This document shows, in pieces, positions 34,251-44,422 of a DNA stretch of 64,000 nt. A program made the translations under genes and the position numbers. The notes under the pieces are model-generated. The model was not told the DNA's origin and made no database searches. It was given only the letters and a program-made list of their open reading frames with translations. Each line of letters begins with the position of its first letter. Position 1 is the first letter of the stretch. Source of the DNA: Oceanicaulis sp. BBD 1991-10 (GTDB lineage Bacteria; Pseudomonadota; Alphaproteobacteria; Caulobacterales; Maricaulaceae); assembly GCA_001657295.1 (NCBI GenBank), contig LYSW01000003.1:1-64000 (forward strand), in the 5' to 3' direction.

Positions 34251-35581
34251 CGGCCCGCTCCCGCACCATCGGCCAGCGCGTCGGACATTTGCGCCAGGGC
34301 GCGATCGACGGCCAAGCGGGCTTCCGCACCGAGCAACCATGCGGCCGACGCGTCGCGGGCGGCGGCCTCCAACGCTCTGGCCGCATTTACGGCGGCGGCC
34401 AGGTCTTCCTCCGCCAACGCCGCCTCGATGGCGTCGGTCGGACCAATCTCATCCTCGCGCTCGAGCCGGATCACGCCGAACAGCAATTGCGCTTCCCCCG
34501 TCGCGGCGCGCACCGCGGCGGCCGGAAAGCCGGCGACCAATTGATCTATGGTCGGCGCCCCTGTGCGGGCGATGGGCGCCAGCGCGTCCGCGCCCGGCGC
34601 GCCCGGCCAGATGCGGCGCAGATCGGCCAGAGCGACCGGGAAGGGCTCATCACTCGCCGCCGCCCGGCTCAGGGCCGCAAAGGCGACCGCCCGCTCCGCC
34701 TCCTGCGGCGCCTCGCGCGCGATGTCCGCCTGAAGGGCGGCCACCGCATGCTCCAGCGCCGCCATACGGGCGGGCAGCTCGGCGTCGTCTTGCGGCGCCG
34801 CCAGGGCCGCCTCAAGCGCAGCCAGCGTGGTTTCGACATCGCCAAGGCGCGCGGCCTGCTCACGGGCTTGCGCCTGCGCGGTCTCCAGCGCCGACACGCG
34901 GGCGTCGGTCTGCGCCAGCGCGGCCACGATCGCCGGGTCCGATCCGGGCGCGGCGGCCATTCCGTCTTCCGGCAGCGCCGCGGCGCCGGACTGCGCCATC
35001 AAGCTCAGCGCCTGCTGCACCGCCGATTGCGCCTGTTCGGCTTGCGCACGGCTGGTCTCCACCGCCGCCTCAGCCAGCGTGAGCCGATCAGCCAGCGCGG
35101 CCAGCGCCGCATCCAGGCGCGCCTCCAACGCCGGGTCAGCGGTTCCAGTTGACGCCTCACCGACGGCCGGTGCGGCCGTCAACGCCTCGACCTCGGCGCG
35201 CAGGCTGGCGACGTCTCGGACCAGCTGCTCGACGCCCTCGGCGCGCAATTGGGCGCCCGCGATCTCCGCCTCGACGGCCGTCAACCGCGCCTGAAACGCG
35301 TCGATCAAGCCGGTCTCGCCAGCTTCGACGCCCCCGGCCTCCAGGGCCGTGATCCGTCCGTCGAGCGCAGCCCGCGCCGGATCGGGCCCGTAGCGCCCGA
35401 TCAACCAGCCCGAACCGCCGCCGATCACGCCGGCCAGCACGGTCACCAGGACAATGGTCAGCCACGGGGTCGGCCGGCCCGGCTTGAGCCTGGCGGATTT
35501 GCGCGCCGCACCGGGCGCGGGTTCGAACTCGGCGTCGACCGGTTCGGCTTCGGCGTCATTGGGGCTTTGCGCGTCGCTCAT
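34247..35581 (-). CDS. Bacterial Mic60/mitofilin (membrane-bending coiled-coil protein)
   Basis: A 444-aa protein: a charged cytoplasmic N-terminus, one transmembrane helix at about residues 39-61 with a glycine-rich motif (GVIGGGSGWLIG), a long alanine/glutamate coiled coil from about 75 to 300, and a C-terminal mitofilin-like domain (AADALAPIARTGAPTIDQLV onward). Alphaproteobacterial Mic60, the ancestor of the mitochondrial crista-junction protein, is encoded in the heme operon exactly here, between hemD and hemY. The call rests on architecture and position. Confidence 0.8.
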   Translation of the reverse strand: MSDAQSPNDAEAEPVDAEFEPAPGAARKSARLKPGRPTPWLTIVLVTVLAGVIGGGSGWLIGRYGPDPARAALDGRITALEAGGVEAGETGLIDAFQARLTAVEAEIAGAQLRAEGVEQLVRDVASLRAEVEALTAAPAVGEASTGTADPALEARLDAALAALADRLTLAEAAVETSRAQAEQAQSAVQQALSLMAQSGAAALPEDGMAAAPGSDPAIVAALAQTDARVSALETAQAQAREQAARLGDVETTLAALEAALAAPQDDAELPARMAALEHAVAALQADIAREAPQEAERAVAFAALSRAAASDEPFPVALADLRRIWPGAPGADALAPIARTGAPTIDQLVAGFPAAAVRAATGEAQLLFGVIRLEREDEIGPTDAIEAALAEEDLAAAVNAARALEAAARDASAAWLLGAEARLAVDRALAQMSDALADGAGAGR

Positions 35582-35664
35582 GGCAGGTCGCCAGCGGCCT
35601 TTGTTTCATTCCAGGAGCGCGAGTCTAGGCTGCGTCGCGCGCGCGCGCCAGCGCTCAACATGCC

Positions 35665-36366
35665 TCACTCCGGCGCCGCTCCAAGCGCCTGCAACAGGCT
35701 GTCCTCATTCGGGTTGGCGGCGATGTCGACGCGGGCGAAGCCGGCGTCGATGCAGGGTGCGGCGGCCTGGCGAGAAATCGCCACGATGCGGTGCAGCGGC
35801 GCTGAGCCCAGCCGCCCGTCCGCCTCCATAAGCGCCAGAAAACGTTCTGCGCCCCTGGCGGAATGGATCAAGACCGTCGCGCCCTCGCGCAAGGCGGCCT
35901 TTGCGGGCGCGGGAAGCGCCTGCGCGGTCTCGGCGGCATAGGCGACGAGGCTGGCGGCGGTGACCCCGCGCGCCTTTAGATCAGCAACCAGGTCAAAGGC
36001 CTGGTCTCGGCCGCGGACGTGGACCAGCAACCCGGCCGGGTGATCCTTCGCGATCAGCTCCGCCAGCGCCTTCCCATCGCCGCCCGCGCTGCCGACCTGG
36101 ACAAATCCGTGCGCCCGGGCCGCCTCGGCGCTGGCGTCGCCGACCGCGAACACCGGAAGACTGCGATCTGAAAACAGGTCTGCGGCGCGCGAAGCGCCAT
36201 TGCGGCTGGTCACCGCCAACGCGGCGGCGCGCGGCGGCGGATCGACCGGCAGCGCCTTGATCCGGGCCGTCGGCGCCGCGATGGCCGCATACCCCGACCT
36301 CTCAAGCCGGGCGAGCGTGCCGGCCAAGCCGGGCTCGGCCCGCGTGACCAGGACCGGGCGGGTCAT
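35665..36366 (-). CDS. hemD: Uroporphyrinogen-III synthase
   Basis: A 233-aa two-lobed HemD. Family signatures are weak by nature, but LVTRAEPGLAGTLARL at the start, LAVTSRNGASRAADLF, FAVGDASAEAARAHGF and VLIHSARGAERFLALM are typical. It closes hydroxymethylbilane into uroporphyrinogen III. The start overlaps the hemC stop by 4 nt, and the product order fits (HemC then HemD). The mic60 gene follows after 83 bp. Confidence 0.9.
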   Translation of the reverse strand: MTRPVLVTRAEPGLAGTLARLERSGYAAIAAPTARIKALPVDPPPRAAALAVTSRNGASRAADLFSDRSLPVFAVGDASAEAARAHGFVQVGSAGGDGKALAELIAKDHPAGLLVHVRGRDQAFDLVADLKARGVTAASLVAYAAETAQALPAPAKAALREGATVLIHSARGAERFLALMEADGRLGSAPLHRIVAISRQAAAPCIDAGFARVDIAANPNEDSLLQALGAAPE

Positions 36367-37307
36367 GGATCGGCGATCACCCGCTCCAGCGCGTCGCCGC
36401 CGGAGCGCCGCACCGCAGCGCCCAGCTCGCGGCCGAGCTCCGCGGCCACGGCGGGCTCGACTTCGGGCAGCGTCGCGTGGACCTCTTCGGACCAGCGATG
36501 CGCGCCGTCGGGCGTCAGGGCTTCGCCGCGCAGATGCAGGCGGGCGCCGTCAAGGGTCGCAAAAGCCGCGATGGGCGTCCGGCAGGATCCATCCAACGCC
36601 GCCAGAAAACCCCGCTCCGCCGCTGCGCTGACATGGCTTTCGGCGTGGTCGAGGGCTTTAAGCGCCGCGCGCGCCTGCTCGTCGTCGGTGCGGATCTCAA
36701 TGCCGACGCAGCCCTGAGCCGGCGCGGGCAGCATGGAAGAGATCTCGATGGGATCGCGGCCGGCTTCCTCCCGCCCCAGCCGGCGCAGGCCGGCGCGGGC
36801 CAGGAAGGTGGCGTCGACCTCGCCGGACTTCAGCTTATTGAGCCGGGTGTCCACATTGCCGCGCAACAGCACCACCTTCAGATCCGGACGCAACGCCAGC
36901 GCCTGCGCCTGGCGGCGGATGGAGGCGGTGCCCAATACCGCGCCTTGCGGGAGATCCTCGATGCGGCTGGTTCCGTCCCGGGTCAGCAATACGTCTCGGG
37001 CGTCTTCGCGCGGCAGGATGGCCGCGATCTCCAGCCCGTCGGGCAGCCTGGTCGGCACATCTTTCATGGAATGGACCGCAAACCGCGCCTCGCCGGCGAG
37101 CAGAGCCCGCTCCAGCTCCTTGGTGAACAGGCCCTTTCCGCCGGCCGCGAGCAAAGCGCGATCGGTGATCTTATCGCCGGTCGTGGTCATCCCCATGATC
37201 GGGAAAGCCTGCTCGGCGTCGTCTTCACCCGCCGCCTGGGTCAGCAGCGCCTGGACCATGCGGGACTGGGCGAGAGCCAGGGGCGAGGTGCGGGTGGCGA
37301 TCGCCAT
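36363..37307 (-). CDS. hemC: Porphobilinogen deaminase (hydroxymethylbilane synthase)
   Basis: A 314-aa enzyme that joins four porphobilinogens. The cofactor cysteine is Cys242 in DGSCRTPIAAF, which carries the dipyrromethane primer. Other signatures are ATRTSPLALAQSRMV, VHSMKDVPTRLP and LGTASIRRQAQAL. The ATG at 37307 is preferred over the TTG at 37322, since homologues begin right before the IATR motif. It is divergent from tsaD, with a 91-bp intergenic region that probably carries both promoters. Confidence 0.95.
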   Translation of the reverse strand: MAIATRTSPLALAQSRMVQALLTQAAGEDDAEQAFPIMGMTTTGDKITDRALLAAGGKGLFTKELERALLAGEARFAVHSMKDVPTRLPDGLEIAAILPREDARDVLLTRDGTSRIEDLPQGAVLGTASIRRQAQALALRPDLKVVLLRGNVDTRLNKLKSGEVDATFLARAGLRRLGREEAGRDPIEISSMLPAPAQGCVGIEIRTDDEQARAALKALDHAESHVSAAAERGFLAALDGSCRTPIAAFATLDGARLHLRGEALTPDGAHRWSEEVHATLPEVEPAVAAELGRELGAAVRRSGGDALERVIADP

Positions 37308-37398
37308 GGGAAATAGGGTCAAAGGGTGAAACCTTTATATTTTCAGCGCCCCGCCTGACCGGAGCAGTTGTGCGCACGCGGTCCCGGCGCTAACGGAT

Positions 37399-38550
37399 AT
37401 GAATATGGCGATATCCCAAGCACGACCAGGCGGGCAAGCTGCCGCGACGCCGCAGGCGCTGACGGTGCTGGGTCTGGAGTCCAGCTGCGACGACACCGCG
37501 GCGGCGGTTCTGCGCCGCCTCCCGGACGGGACGATTGAAGTGCTCGCCGAAGCGGTCGCCGGGCAAAACGCCGCCCATGCGCCCTATGGCGGGGTGGTGC
37601 CGGAGATCGCCGCCCGCGCCCATGCCGAGAAGATCGACAGCCTTGCGCGCGACGTGATGGTCAAGGCCGGCGTTGATCCAACCCAGCTGGACGGCGTCGC
37701 CGCCACGGCCGGTCCCGGCCTGATCGGCGGGGTGATGGCGGCGTTGATGACGGCGAAGGGTTTGGCCCTGGGCGCCGGCGCGCCGCTCATCGCCGTCAAT
37801 CATCTGGAGGGCCACGCCCTGTCGCCGCGCCTGACGGAGCGGCTGGACTTTCCCTATCTGCTCTTGCTGGTCTCGGGCGGGCACACCCAGTTGCAGATCG
37901 TGGAAGGCGTCGGACAGATGACGCGCCTGGGCTCCACCATCGACGACGCGGCCGGCGAAGCCTTCGACAAAACCGCCAAGGTGATGGGCCTGGGCTTCCC
38001 GGGCGGGCCCGCGGTGGAACGCGCCGCGACGACCGCGTCTGACCCCGGCCGCTTTGCGCTGCCAAGGATGCTGGCGCGGGACAAGAGCTGCGACTTCTCC
38101 TTCGCCGGTTTGAAAACCGCGGCCCGGCGGGCCTGGGAGGCGATCGACGCGCCCAACGACCAGGACCGTGCGGATTTGGCGGCCGCCGTGCAATCGGCGA
38201 TCGCGCGTCATCTGGGAGAGCGGACCGGCCGCGCCATGGAGCGGTTCAAGGACAGATTTGAGTGTCTGGACGCCCGAACCGTGGTCGTCGCGGGCGGCGT
38301 CGCGGCCAATCAGGCGGTCCGCGCGGCGCTTCGGGCCGAAGCGGACAAGCACGGCTTCAGATGGGTTGCCCCGCCATTGAAATATTGCACCGATAACGCG
38401 GCGATGATCGCGCTGGCGGGCGCTGAGCGTCTGGCGCTGGGTCAGGTGGACGGGCTGGATGCGCCGGCCCGGGCGCGTTGGCCGTTGGACGAGGCCGCGG
38501 CGCGCGCCGCCCCCGCCTCCGGCGCCGGGCGCAAGGGCCCGAAGGCTTGA
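37399..38550 (+). CDS. tsaD: tRNA N6-threonylcarbamoyladenosine transferase TsaD
   Basis: A 383-aa ASKHA-fold enzyme that transfers threonylcarbamoyl to A37 of ANN-reading tRNAs, acting with TsaB and TsaE. The metal-binding HxxxH-type motif is [12 protein letters not shown], the N-terminus has [14 protein letters not shown], and VSGGHTQL plus [17 protein letters not shown] mark the nucleotide site. A second possible start lies 6 nt downstream. Its stop is 11 nt from the gpsA start. Confidence 0.96.
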   Translation: MNMAISQARPGGQAAATPQALTVLGLESSCDDTAAAVLRRLPDGTIEVLAEAVAGQNAAHAPYGGVVPEIAARAHAEKIDSLARDVMVKAGVDPTQLDGVAATAGPGLIGGVMAALMTAKGLALGAGAPLIAVNHLEGHALSPRLTERLDFPYLLLLVSGGHTQLQIVEGVGQMTRLGSTIDDAAGEAFDKTAKVMGLGFPGGPAVERAATTASDPGRFALPRMLARDKSCDFSFAGLKTAARRAWEAIDAPNDQDRADLAAAVQSAIARHLGERTGRAMERFKDRFECLDARTVVVAGGVAANQAVRAALRAEADKHGFRWVAPPLKYCTDNAAMIALAGAERLALGQVDGLDAPARARWPLDEAAARAAPASGAGRKGPKA

Positions 38551-38561
38551 GGAAGAGCGCA

Positions 38562-39563
38562 ATGACCCAGTTCAACACCATCGGCGTGATCGGCGCCGGC
38601 GCCTGGGGCACGGCCCTGGCGCAGACCTGCGCCCAGCTTGGCCGCCAGGTGCGCCTATGGGCGTTCGAAGCCGAGGTCGCCGACGCGATCAACACGCAGC
38701 GGGAAAACACCGTCTTCCTGCTCGGCGCGCCGCTGCATGACCACATCACCGCCACTGCAAATCCGGCCGATTTGGCCGGGTGCGACGCCTTCCTTTTGGT
38801 CAGCCCGGCGCAGCATGCGCGCGCCACCCTGACGCTGTTCGCGGACGTCATCGGCGGCGGCGCGCCGGTTCTGCTCTGCTCGAAGGGCTTTGAGCGCGGC
38901 TCGCTCGCCCTGATGACCGAAGTGCTGACCGAAACCCTGCCGGGCGCGGTCCCGGCGGTGTTGTCCGGCCCCAGCTTTGCGGCGGATGTGGTCAAGGGAT
39001 TGCCGACGGCGGTGACGCTGGCCTGCGCCGATGCGGAATTGGGCGACGCCTTGATGGCGGCGATCGGCTCCTCCAGCTTCAGACCCTACTGGACCGATGA
39101 TCTGATCGGCGCGGAAGCCGGCGGCGCAATGAAGAATGTGCTCGCCATCGCCGCCGGGGTGGTCGAGGGCAAGGGGCTCGGCAAATCGGCTCATGCCGCG
39201 TTGATCGCACGGGGATTTGCGGAGATGACCCGTCTCGGCGAGGCGCTCGGCGGGCGGCGCGAGACCCTGGCGGGCCTGTGCGGCCTGGGTGATCTGGTGC
39301 TGACCTGCTCGTCTCCGCAATCGCGCAACATGTCGTGCGGGCTGGCGTTGGGCCGCGGCGAATCGCTGGACCGCATTCTGGGCGCCCGCAAGGCGGTGAC
39401 AGAAGGCGTCGCCAGCGCTCCCGCGGTCGTCGCGCTGGGCGAAAAGTATGGCGTGGACTTGCCGATTTGCCAGGCGGTGAACGATGTCCTGTCAGGCCGT
39501 CACGACCTGAACACCGCGATCGAAGCGCTTTTAAGCCGGCCCTTCCGCGCTGAAGCGCTCTAA
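38562..39563 (+). CDS. gpsA: Glycerol-3-phosphate dehydrogenase [NAD(P)+]
   Basis: A 333-aa enzyme that makes sn-glycerol 3-phosphate for phospholipids. The dinucleotide site is [15 protein letters not shown] at the N-terminus, SKGFERGSL and [17 protein letters not shown] are conserved, and [21 protein letters not shown] contains the catalytic lysine. GAGGAAGAG precedes the ATG at 38562. It follows tsaD in what looks like a two-gene operon, an order seen in related alphaproteobacteria. Confidence 0.95.
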   Translation: MTQFNTIGVIGAGAWGTALAQTCAQLGRQVRLWAFEAEVADAINTQRENTVFLLGAPLHDHITATANPADLAGCDAFLLVSPAQHARATLTLFADVIGGGAPVLLCSKGFERGSLALMTEVLTETLPGAVPAVLSGPSFAADVVKGLPTAVTLACADAELGDALMAAIGSSSFRPYWTDDLIGAEAGGAMKNVLAIAAGVVEGKGLGKSAHAALIARGFAEMTRLGEALGGRRETLAGLCGLGDLVLTCSSPQSRNMSCGLALGRGESLDRILGARKAVTEGVASAPAVVALGEKYGVDLPICQAVNDVLSGRHDLNTAIEALLSRPFRAEAL

Positions 39564-39642
39564 GCGTCCCATCTGGACCGCCCTAACCCTTCCTTCACAC
39601 GCTTGTGGTTGACTGCATGCCGCGTGAATGGGGAATTGGTGG

Positions 39643-41679
39643 ATGAATGTGATCGGCGATCTGGCGATCCTGGCGGCCGGGCTGTTCATGGCGGTCACAT
39701 TCTGGGCGACCAGCCGGGATATGGGCCGGGCCCATGAGGGCACCCGCCTGATCAGCGTCGGACTGTATCTGATCGCCGCCTCCGCCGCGCTGGACGCATC
39801 CGAGCTGATCGGCCCGCTCGGCGTCCTGCCCTGGCTCGGCACCGACTTCACCGAAGGTCTGGCCTATGCGGGCTATTCCGCCGCTGCGATCATGCTGGTG
39901 TTCGGATTCACGCGCTGGCTGCCGTTGCTCAAGCGCCTGGACGCCGAAGTCGCAGGCCGCGCACGCGCCGAAGCGGAACTGAACCGCGCCCTGGATCGGG
40001 AACGGCTGTTCAACGCCGGCCTTGAATCGCTGGGCCAGGACCATATTCAGAACGGCTGGACCCAGACCGAGCTGATCGAAGCCGCGGTCCAGCGTATTGC
40101 GGACCTGATGGGCGTGACCCGTGTGAGCGTCTGGGTGCGCGCGCCGGACGGGGCCTCGCTTCGCTGCGTGACGTTATTCGATCGCGCCCGCGGCGTGTTT
40201 GAGAGCGGCGCGGTGATCGAGCGCGCTGAAAACCCCGCCTATTTCGAGGCGATCGAACGCGGCGCGACGGTCTGCGTCGGCGACGCCCCCGCCGATCCGG
40301 TGACCCGGGACTTCGGCCCGGCCTATCTGACGCCGTTGAATATCGGCGCGATGCTGGATGCGCCGATCCGAGCCGGCGACGGCGTGCGTGGCGTGGTGTG
40401 TTGCGAACATGTGGGCGGACGCCGGGTCTGGACGCCGGAAGAGGTGTCTCTGGCGACCTCCGTCGCGCAATATATGGCCGTCACCTTCCTGACCGAGGAG
40501 CTGAAAAACGCCCTCGACGCCGCTGAATCCGCGAGCGCGTCCAAGACCGCTTTTCTGGCCAATATGAGTCATGAATTGCGCACGCCGCTCAACGGCATGC
40601 TGGGCATGGCCGAAATGATGGCCCAGGACGCCGCCAACCCCGCCCAGGCCGAGGCCGCAACGACCATGATCGGGTCCGGGCGTCAGCTTCTGGCCGTGCT
40701 CAATGACGTGCTGGATCTCTCCAAGATCGAAGCGGGCCAGCTGGAGATCCGGCCGGAGGCGACCGATGTCGCCGCCATCATTCGGGAAAGCTGCGCGTTA
40801 TTCCGGCCGGCGGCGCGCAAAAAAGGTCTGAACTTCGCAATCGATATCCGCGCCCTGACCGCCCCGGTCCAGATGGACCCGGTCCGTCTTCGCCAGATCC
40901 TGTTCAATCTGATCGCGAATGCGGTGAAATTCACCGACGCCGGCTCAATCACCGTCACGGCGCGGCCGTTTGCGGCGCCCGGCGCTCCGGACCGCATTTC
41001 GATCTCCGTCGCCGATACCGGCTGCGGAATCAGCGAAGACGGTCAAGCCCGCTTGTTCCGGCGCTTCAGTCAGGCCGACGATTCCGACGCGCGCCGCCTT
41101 GGCGGGGCCGGCCTGGGGCTGGTGATCGCCCGCGAGCTGGCGCAGCGGATGGGCGGCGATATTCATCTTGAAAGCCGCCTGGGCGAAGGCTCCTGCTTCA
41201 CGCTCAGCGTCACGGCGCTCCCTGCGGAGGCCGCGCGCGGCGACGCGGTCGAACACGCCGATGACGACGTATTGAACGGCGCTCGCATCCTGCTGGTCGA
41301 CGACAATGAGATCAATCGCATGGTGGCGCGCTGCTTCATCGAGCCGTCCGGCGCCGAGGTGACGGAGGTGGCGAGCGGCGCGGACGCGCTGACCGCGTTT
41401 GAAAGTCAGGAATTCGACTTGGTCCTCCTGGACGCGCACATGCCGCACATGGACGGAATCCAGACATTGTCGCGCCTGCGCGCGCTGCCGGGCGGACCGG
41501 AGATTCCGGTTGTCGCGATCACCGCCGACGCGCTGGCGTCGGACGAAGCTAAATATCTCGCCGCGGGCATGGACGCCTATGTGCCCAAGCCGGTCGATAA
41601 GGACCGTCTGATTCGCACCTGCGTGGCGCTGCTGCGCGAGGGACGCGCGACGCCTGACGCCGGCGCCGCCAGCGCCTAG
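39643..41679 (+). CDS. Hybrid sensor histidine kinase with GAF and receiver domains
   Basis: A 678-aa membrane kinase. Three hydrophobic helices lie in residues 1-95, a GAF domain at about 125-285, the HisKA box FLANMSHELRTPLNG with His310, and the HATPase domain (NAVKFTDAGSI, DTGCGISED, GGAGLGLVIA). A C-terminal receiver has Asp597 in LVLLDAHMPHMDG. The start at 39643 has GGTGG upstream; 39628 would add 5 residues. No cognate output regulator is adjacent; the stand-alone receiver at 43389 is the nearest. The signal is unknown. Confidence 0.9.
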   Translation: MNVIGDLAILAAGLFMAVTFWATSRDMGRAHEGTRLISVGLYLIAASAALDASELIGPLGVLPWLGTDFTEGLAYAGYSAAAIMLVFGFTRWLPLLKRLDAEVAGRARAEAELNRALDRERLFNAGLESLGQDHIQNGWTQTELIEAAVQRIADLMGVTRVSVWVRAPDGASLRCVTLFDRARGVFESGAVIERAENPAYFEAIERGATVCVGDAPADPVTRDFGPAYLTPLNIGAMLDAPIRAGDGVRGVVCCEHVGGRRVWTPEEVSLATSVAQYMAVTFLTEELKNALDAAESASASKTAFLANMSHELRTPLNGMLGMAEMMAQDAANPAQAEAATTMIGSGRQLLAVLNDVLDLSKIEAGQLEIRPEATDVAAIIRESCALFRPAARKKGLNFAIDIRALTAPVQMDPVRLRQILFNLIANAVKFTDAGSITVTARPFAAPGAPDRISISVADTGCGISEDGQARLFRRFSQADDSDARRLGGAGLGLVIARELAQRMGGDIHLESRLGEGSCFTLSVTALPAEAARGDAVEHADDDVLNGARILLVDDNEINRMVARCFIEPSGAEVTEVASGADALTAFESQEFDLVLLDAHMPHMDGIQTLSRLRALPGGPEIPVVAITADALASDEAKYLAAGMDAYVPKPVDKDRLIRTCVALLREGRATPDAGAASA

Positions 41680-42095
41680 CCGAACATGTCTCCGCCGGAA
41701 AGCGGCGCATGGCGGATCAGACGGCTGTCCAAGACCGCCGCCTGGCGGTGCGGCACGGCGTCCGACTGATAGACCGGGTCGGTCACCATTTCGAGGAAGG
41801 CGCCGGCGCTGGGATAGCGCGCGATGAAGCTGATATGCCAATGCTCATCTTGCGGCCCGATCAGCACGGTGCGAGGCGCGCCGCGCCATAAAACGCCGCC
41901 CCCGACACGTTGAAAGATCGGCGCGGAGTGGCGGCCATAGGCTTTATAGGCCTCTTGCCCCGTCGCCGAGCGGCCGTCGGGATAGCGCGCCTGGTCACGG
42001 AGCCGGATCAGATTGAGCATTTCAAGCGGCTCGTCGCGCGGCAGCGCCTTGAAGGCGTCAAAGGCGTCGCGCGTGGGATCGATATGGCCGGACAT
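41676..42095 (-). CDS. DUF1330 family protein
   Basis: A 139-aa dimeric alpha-beta-barrel-like protein. DEPLEMLNLIRLRDQARYPDG and WHISFIARYPSAGAFLEMVTDPVYQ match DUF1330, a small ferredoxin-like family of unknown chemistry. It overlaps the stop of the kinase gene by 4 nt and lies 66 bp downstream of the SDR gene on the same strand. Confidence 0.78.
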   Translation of the reverse strand: MSGHIDPTRDAFDAFKALPRDEPLEMLNLIRLRDQARYPDGRSATGQEAYKAYGRHSAPIFQRVGGGVLWRGAPRTVLIGPQDEHWHISFIARYPSAGAFLEMVTDPVYQSDAVPHRQAAVLDSRLIRHAPLSGGDMFG

Positions 42096-42161
42096 GGGAC
42101 TTCCTTGTGTGGCGGGCGGTCAGAGCACGCCAGCTGCGTCCGCCGGTCAAGGCCCTGGCCC

Positions 42162-42920
42162 TTAAGGCGCGATCTCCTGACCGGCCCAGTCAAAGACGCG
42201 TCCGCTTGCGCTTGCATCCAGCCCATCGAGCACGCGCAAGAGCTGCTCAGCCGAAAAGGCCGGCGTGAACAGCTTGCCCTCCGGCACGCCGCGCTGAAAC
42301 GGTTTGGACAGGGCGGTGTCCACGGTGCCCGGATGCAAGCCGACGCAAAGCGCGTGCGGCGCCTTGCGCGCCAGCTCGATCGAACAGGTGCGGATCACCT
42401 GATTGAGCGCCGCCTTGGCGGCGCGATAGGCGTGCCAGCCGCCCAGCCGATTGTCCGAGATCGATCCCACCCGGGCCGAAAGCGCCGCGAAGACGGCCTT
42501 TTCCGGCGCGGATCGGCTTCCCTGCGACAGCCGGCTCAGCGCCGCGCCGGCGATCAGGCTGGGCAGCACGGTGTTGACCCGCAGCGCGTCCATGAAGCGG
42601 TCATGGCCAAGCTGCGTCCAGCTCTTTTCCGGCGCCATCGCGCCTTCGGAATGCAGGCCGCCCGTCGCCGCGATCACCAGATGCAGCGGCCCGGTTTCAG
42701 CCGCCTTCGCAACCGCGCCGTCAACGCTGTCCGGAACGTCGAGATCAAAGCGCAGCCCAGTCGCGCCATGCACGTCCGCGCCCTGGCGCGAGGCGGCGAA
42801 GACCGCGCCGCAACGCGGGTCCTTGCGGAGATGGTCAACCAAGGCCGAGCCGATGCCGCCGGTCGCCCCGAAAACCACGGCGCGGTATCGATCCGGCAGG
42901 GATGTCAGAGTAGGGCCCAT
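42162..42920 (-). CDS. Short-chain dehydrogenase (SDR)
   Basis: A 252-aa classical-type SDR. The cofactor motif is VFGATGGIGSALVDHL and the active-site region AYRAAKAALNQVIRT has Tyr and Lys at YxxxK; the serine lies in AALSARVGSISDN. Enzymes of the CsgA-like subgroup have this look. Substrate unknown. It shares strand and spacing with the DUF1330 gene. The first codons (MGPTLTSLPDRYRAV) follow no strong ribosome site. Confidence 0.82.
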   Translation of the reverse strand: MGPTLTSLPDRYRAVVFGATGGIGSALVDHLRKDPRCGAVFAASRQGADVHGATGLRFDLDVPDSVDGAVAKAAETGPLHLVIAATGGLHSEGAMAPEKSWTQLGHDRFMDALRVNTVLPSLIAGAALSRLSQGSRSAPEKAVFAALSARVGSISDNRLGGWHAYRAAKAALNQVIRTCSIELARKAPHALCVGLHPGTVDTALSKPFQRGVPEGKLFTPAFSAEQLLRVLDGLDASASGRVFDWAGQEIAP

Positions 42921-42966
42921 GTCCGGGCAGCTAGCCCGGATCGGGCCCGCGACCAGTGCGCGGACG

Positions 42967-43389
42967 CTACAAGATCAGCGCGTCGGGATCATCTTCCGCG
43001 TCCATGGCGTCGCGCACCTGGGCGAGCAGAGCCTGGCTTTTTTGATCGTCGCGCTTGTGGAAGAAGGCGTTCTTGTCGAGCACCTTGACCGAGGGACCGA
43101 TCTTCTCCGCGTCCACGCCGGCTGATCCCGTCAGAACAAGGATCGGCGCGCCGTCCGCATGTTTGCGGATATGGGACACGGTGGCGTTCGGGTCGGTGGA
43201 ATCGGGCAGGCGCAAATCGGCGATGATCAGGTCGTAATTCTTTTTCGAAAGCTTGTAGCGCGCGTCAATCAGAGTGCGCACGACTTCCAGTTCCAGGTCC
43301 AGCGCGCCCGCGTCGCACAGGGCGTGCTGCAAGAGCATGGCGTCGGCGAAATCGTCTTCAACGTGCAAAACAGCGTGGGCGCTGGCCAT
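42967..43389 (-). CDS. Stand-alone response regulator receiver
   Basis: A 140-aa single-domain receiver. The acidic pair is in LHVEDD (residues 8-13), the phospho-acceptor is Asp58 in DLIIADLRLPD, the threonine switch is in VLTGSAG and the lysine in LDKNAFFHK. There is no output domain, so it acts in a phosphorelay or by protein contact. The hybrid kinase about 1.3 kb away is a possible partner, though they are not in one operon. The ATG at 43389 is chosen over the longer frame. Confidence 0.85.
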   Translation of the reverse strand: MASAHAVLHVEDDFADAMLLQHALCDAGALDLELEVVRTLIDARYKLSKKNYDLIIADLRLPDSTDPNATVSHIRKHADGAPILVLTGSAGVDAEKIGPSVKVLDKNAFFHKRDDQKSQALLAQVRDAMDAEDDPDALIL

Positions 43390-43443
43390 GGTCTGGCTCC
43401 CTAGAGAACCTCCAGACGCTAGGCGCACACGGTTTCGAGTTTC

Positions 43444-44376
43444 TTAAGCCGGCAGGATTTCAGCGAGCGCCTCCGGGCGGGAGCGCCCCGCGCGCGCCGC
43501 CGCCGCGGCGCAGCAATTGGCCAGCAGCATGGCGATGGTCATCGGCCCCACTCCGCCGGGCACCGGGGTTACGAAGTCGGCCACTTCAATCGCTTCAGAC
43601 AGGCAGGCGTCGCCCACCAGGCGCGGTTTCCCGCCGGCTCCGTCGATCCGGTTGATCCCGACATCGATCACCGTCGCGCCCGGCTTGATCCAGTCCCCGC
43701 GCACCATTTCCGGACGCCCCACGGCGGGAATGAGGATATCGGCCTCAGCGCACACCGCCGGCAGGTCCCGCGTCCTGGAATGGGCCAGCGTCACCGTGCA
43801 GTTTTCCTGCAGGAAGAGCAGCGCGGCCGGCTTGCCCACCAAAATCGAGCGGCCGATCACGACAACCGATTTGCCCGTTAGATCGCCCAGCGCCTGGCGG
43901 GCCAGCCAGACGCAGCCGGACGGCGTGCACGGCCGCAGGCCCGGCGCGCCCTGCACCAGGGCGCCGGCGCTGCGCGCGGTCAGCCCGTCGACATCCTTAT
44001 GCGGATCGATCGCCTCCACGACCTCGGTCGCATCGAGATGATCGGGCAAGGGCAGCTGGACCAGAATGCCGTCGATCGCATCGTCCCGATTGAGCTGGTC
44101 CACCAGCGCCAGCAGCGCTTCGCGAGAGGTGTCGGCGGCCAGCCGATGCTCGATGGAGGTCAATCCGGCCGCCGTCGTCCGCCGCACCTTGTTGCGCACA
44201 TAAACCTGGCTGGCGGGGTCCTCGCCCACCAGAACAACCGCGAGCGCGGGCGCGCGGCCCAGATCAAGGGTCAAAGCCGAAGCCGCCGCGCGGGCCGCCT
44301 CGTCCACGATTTGCCCGCCGGCCTTGCCGTCAATCAGCTGAGCCCGGGCGCCGCTGTCTCTCAGGAGAGTCGCCAT
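43444..44376 (-). CDS. folD: Methylenetetrahydrofolate dehydrogenase/cyclohydrolase FolD
   Basis: A 310-aa bifunctional enzyme interconverting 5,10-methylene-, methenyl- and 10-formyl-tetrahydrofolate. Signatures are [47 protein letters not shown] and [16 protein letters not shown]. The catalytic lysine lies in VRNKVRR. Length is slightly above the usual 285-300 because of N- and C-terminal extensions. Single gene, flanked by a receiver and the IalB-like gene. Confidence 0.95.
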   Translation of the reverse strand: MATLLRDSGARAQLIDGKAGGQIVDEAARAAASALTLDLGRAPALAVVLVGEDPASQVYVRNKVRRTTAAGLTSIEHRLAADTSREALLALVDQLNRDDAIDGILVQLPLPDHLDATEVVEAIDPHKDVDGLTARSAGALVQGAPGLRPCTPSGCVWLARQALGDLTGKSVVVIGRSILVGKPAALLFLQENCTVTLAHSRTRDLPAVCAEADILIPAVGRPEMVRGDWIKPGATVIDVGINRIDGAGGKPRLVGDACLSEAIEVADFVTPVPGGVGPMTIAMLLANCCAAAAARAGRSRPEALAEILPA

Positions 44377-44422
44377 GGCCGCGCTCTGTCGCGCAGCTGG
44401 CGAGCGGCGTCAAGCCACGCGA

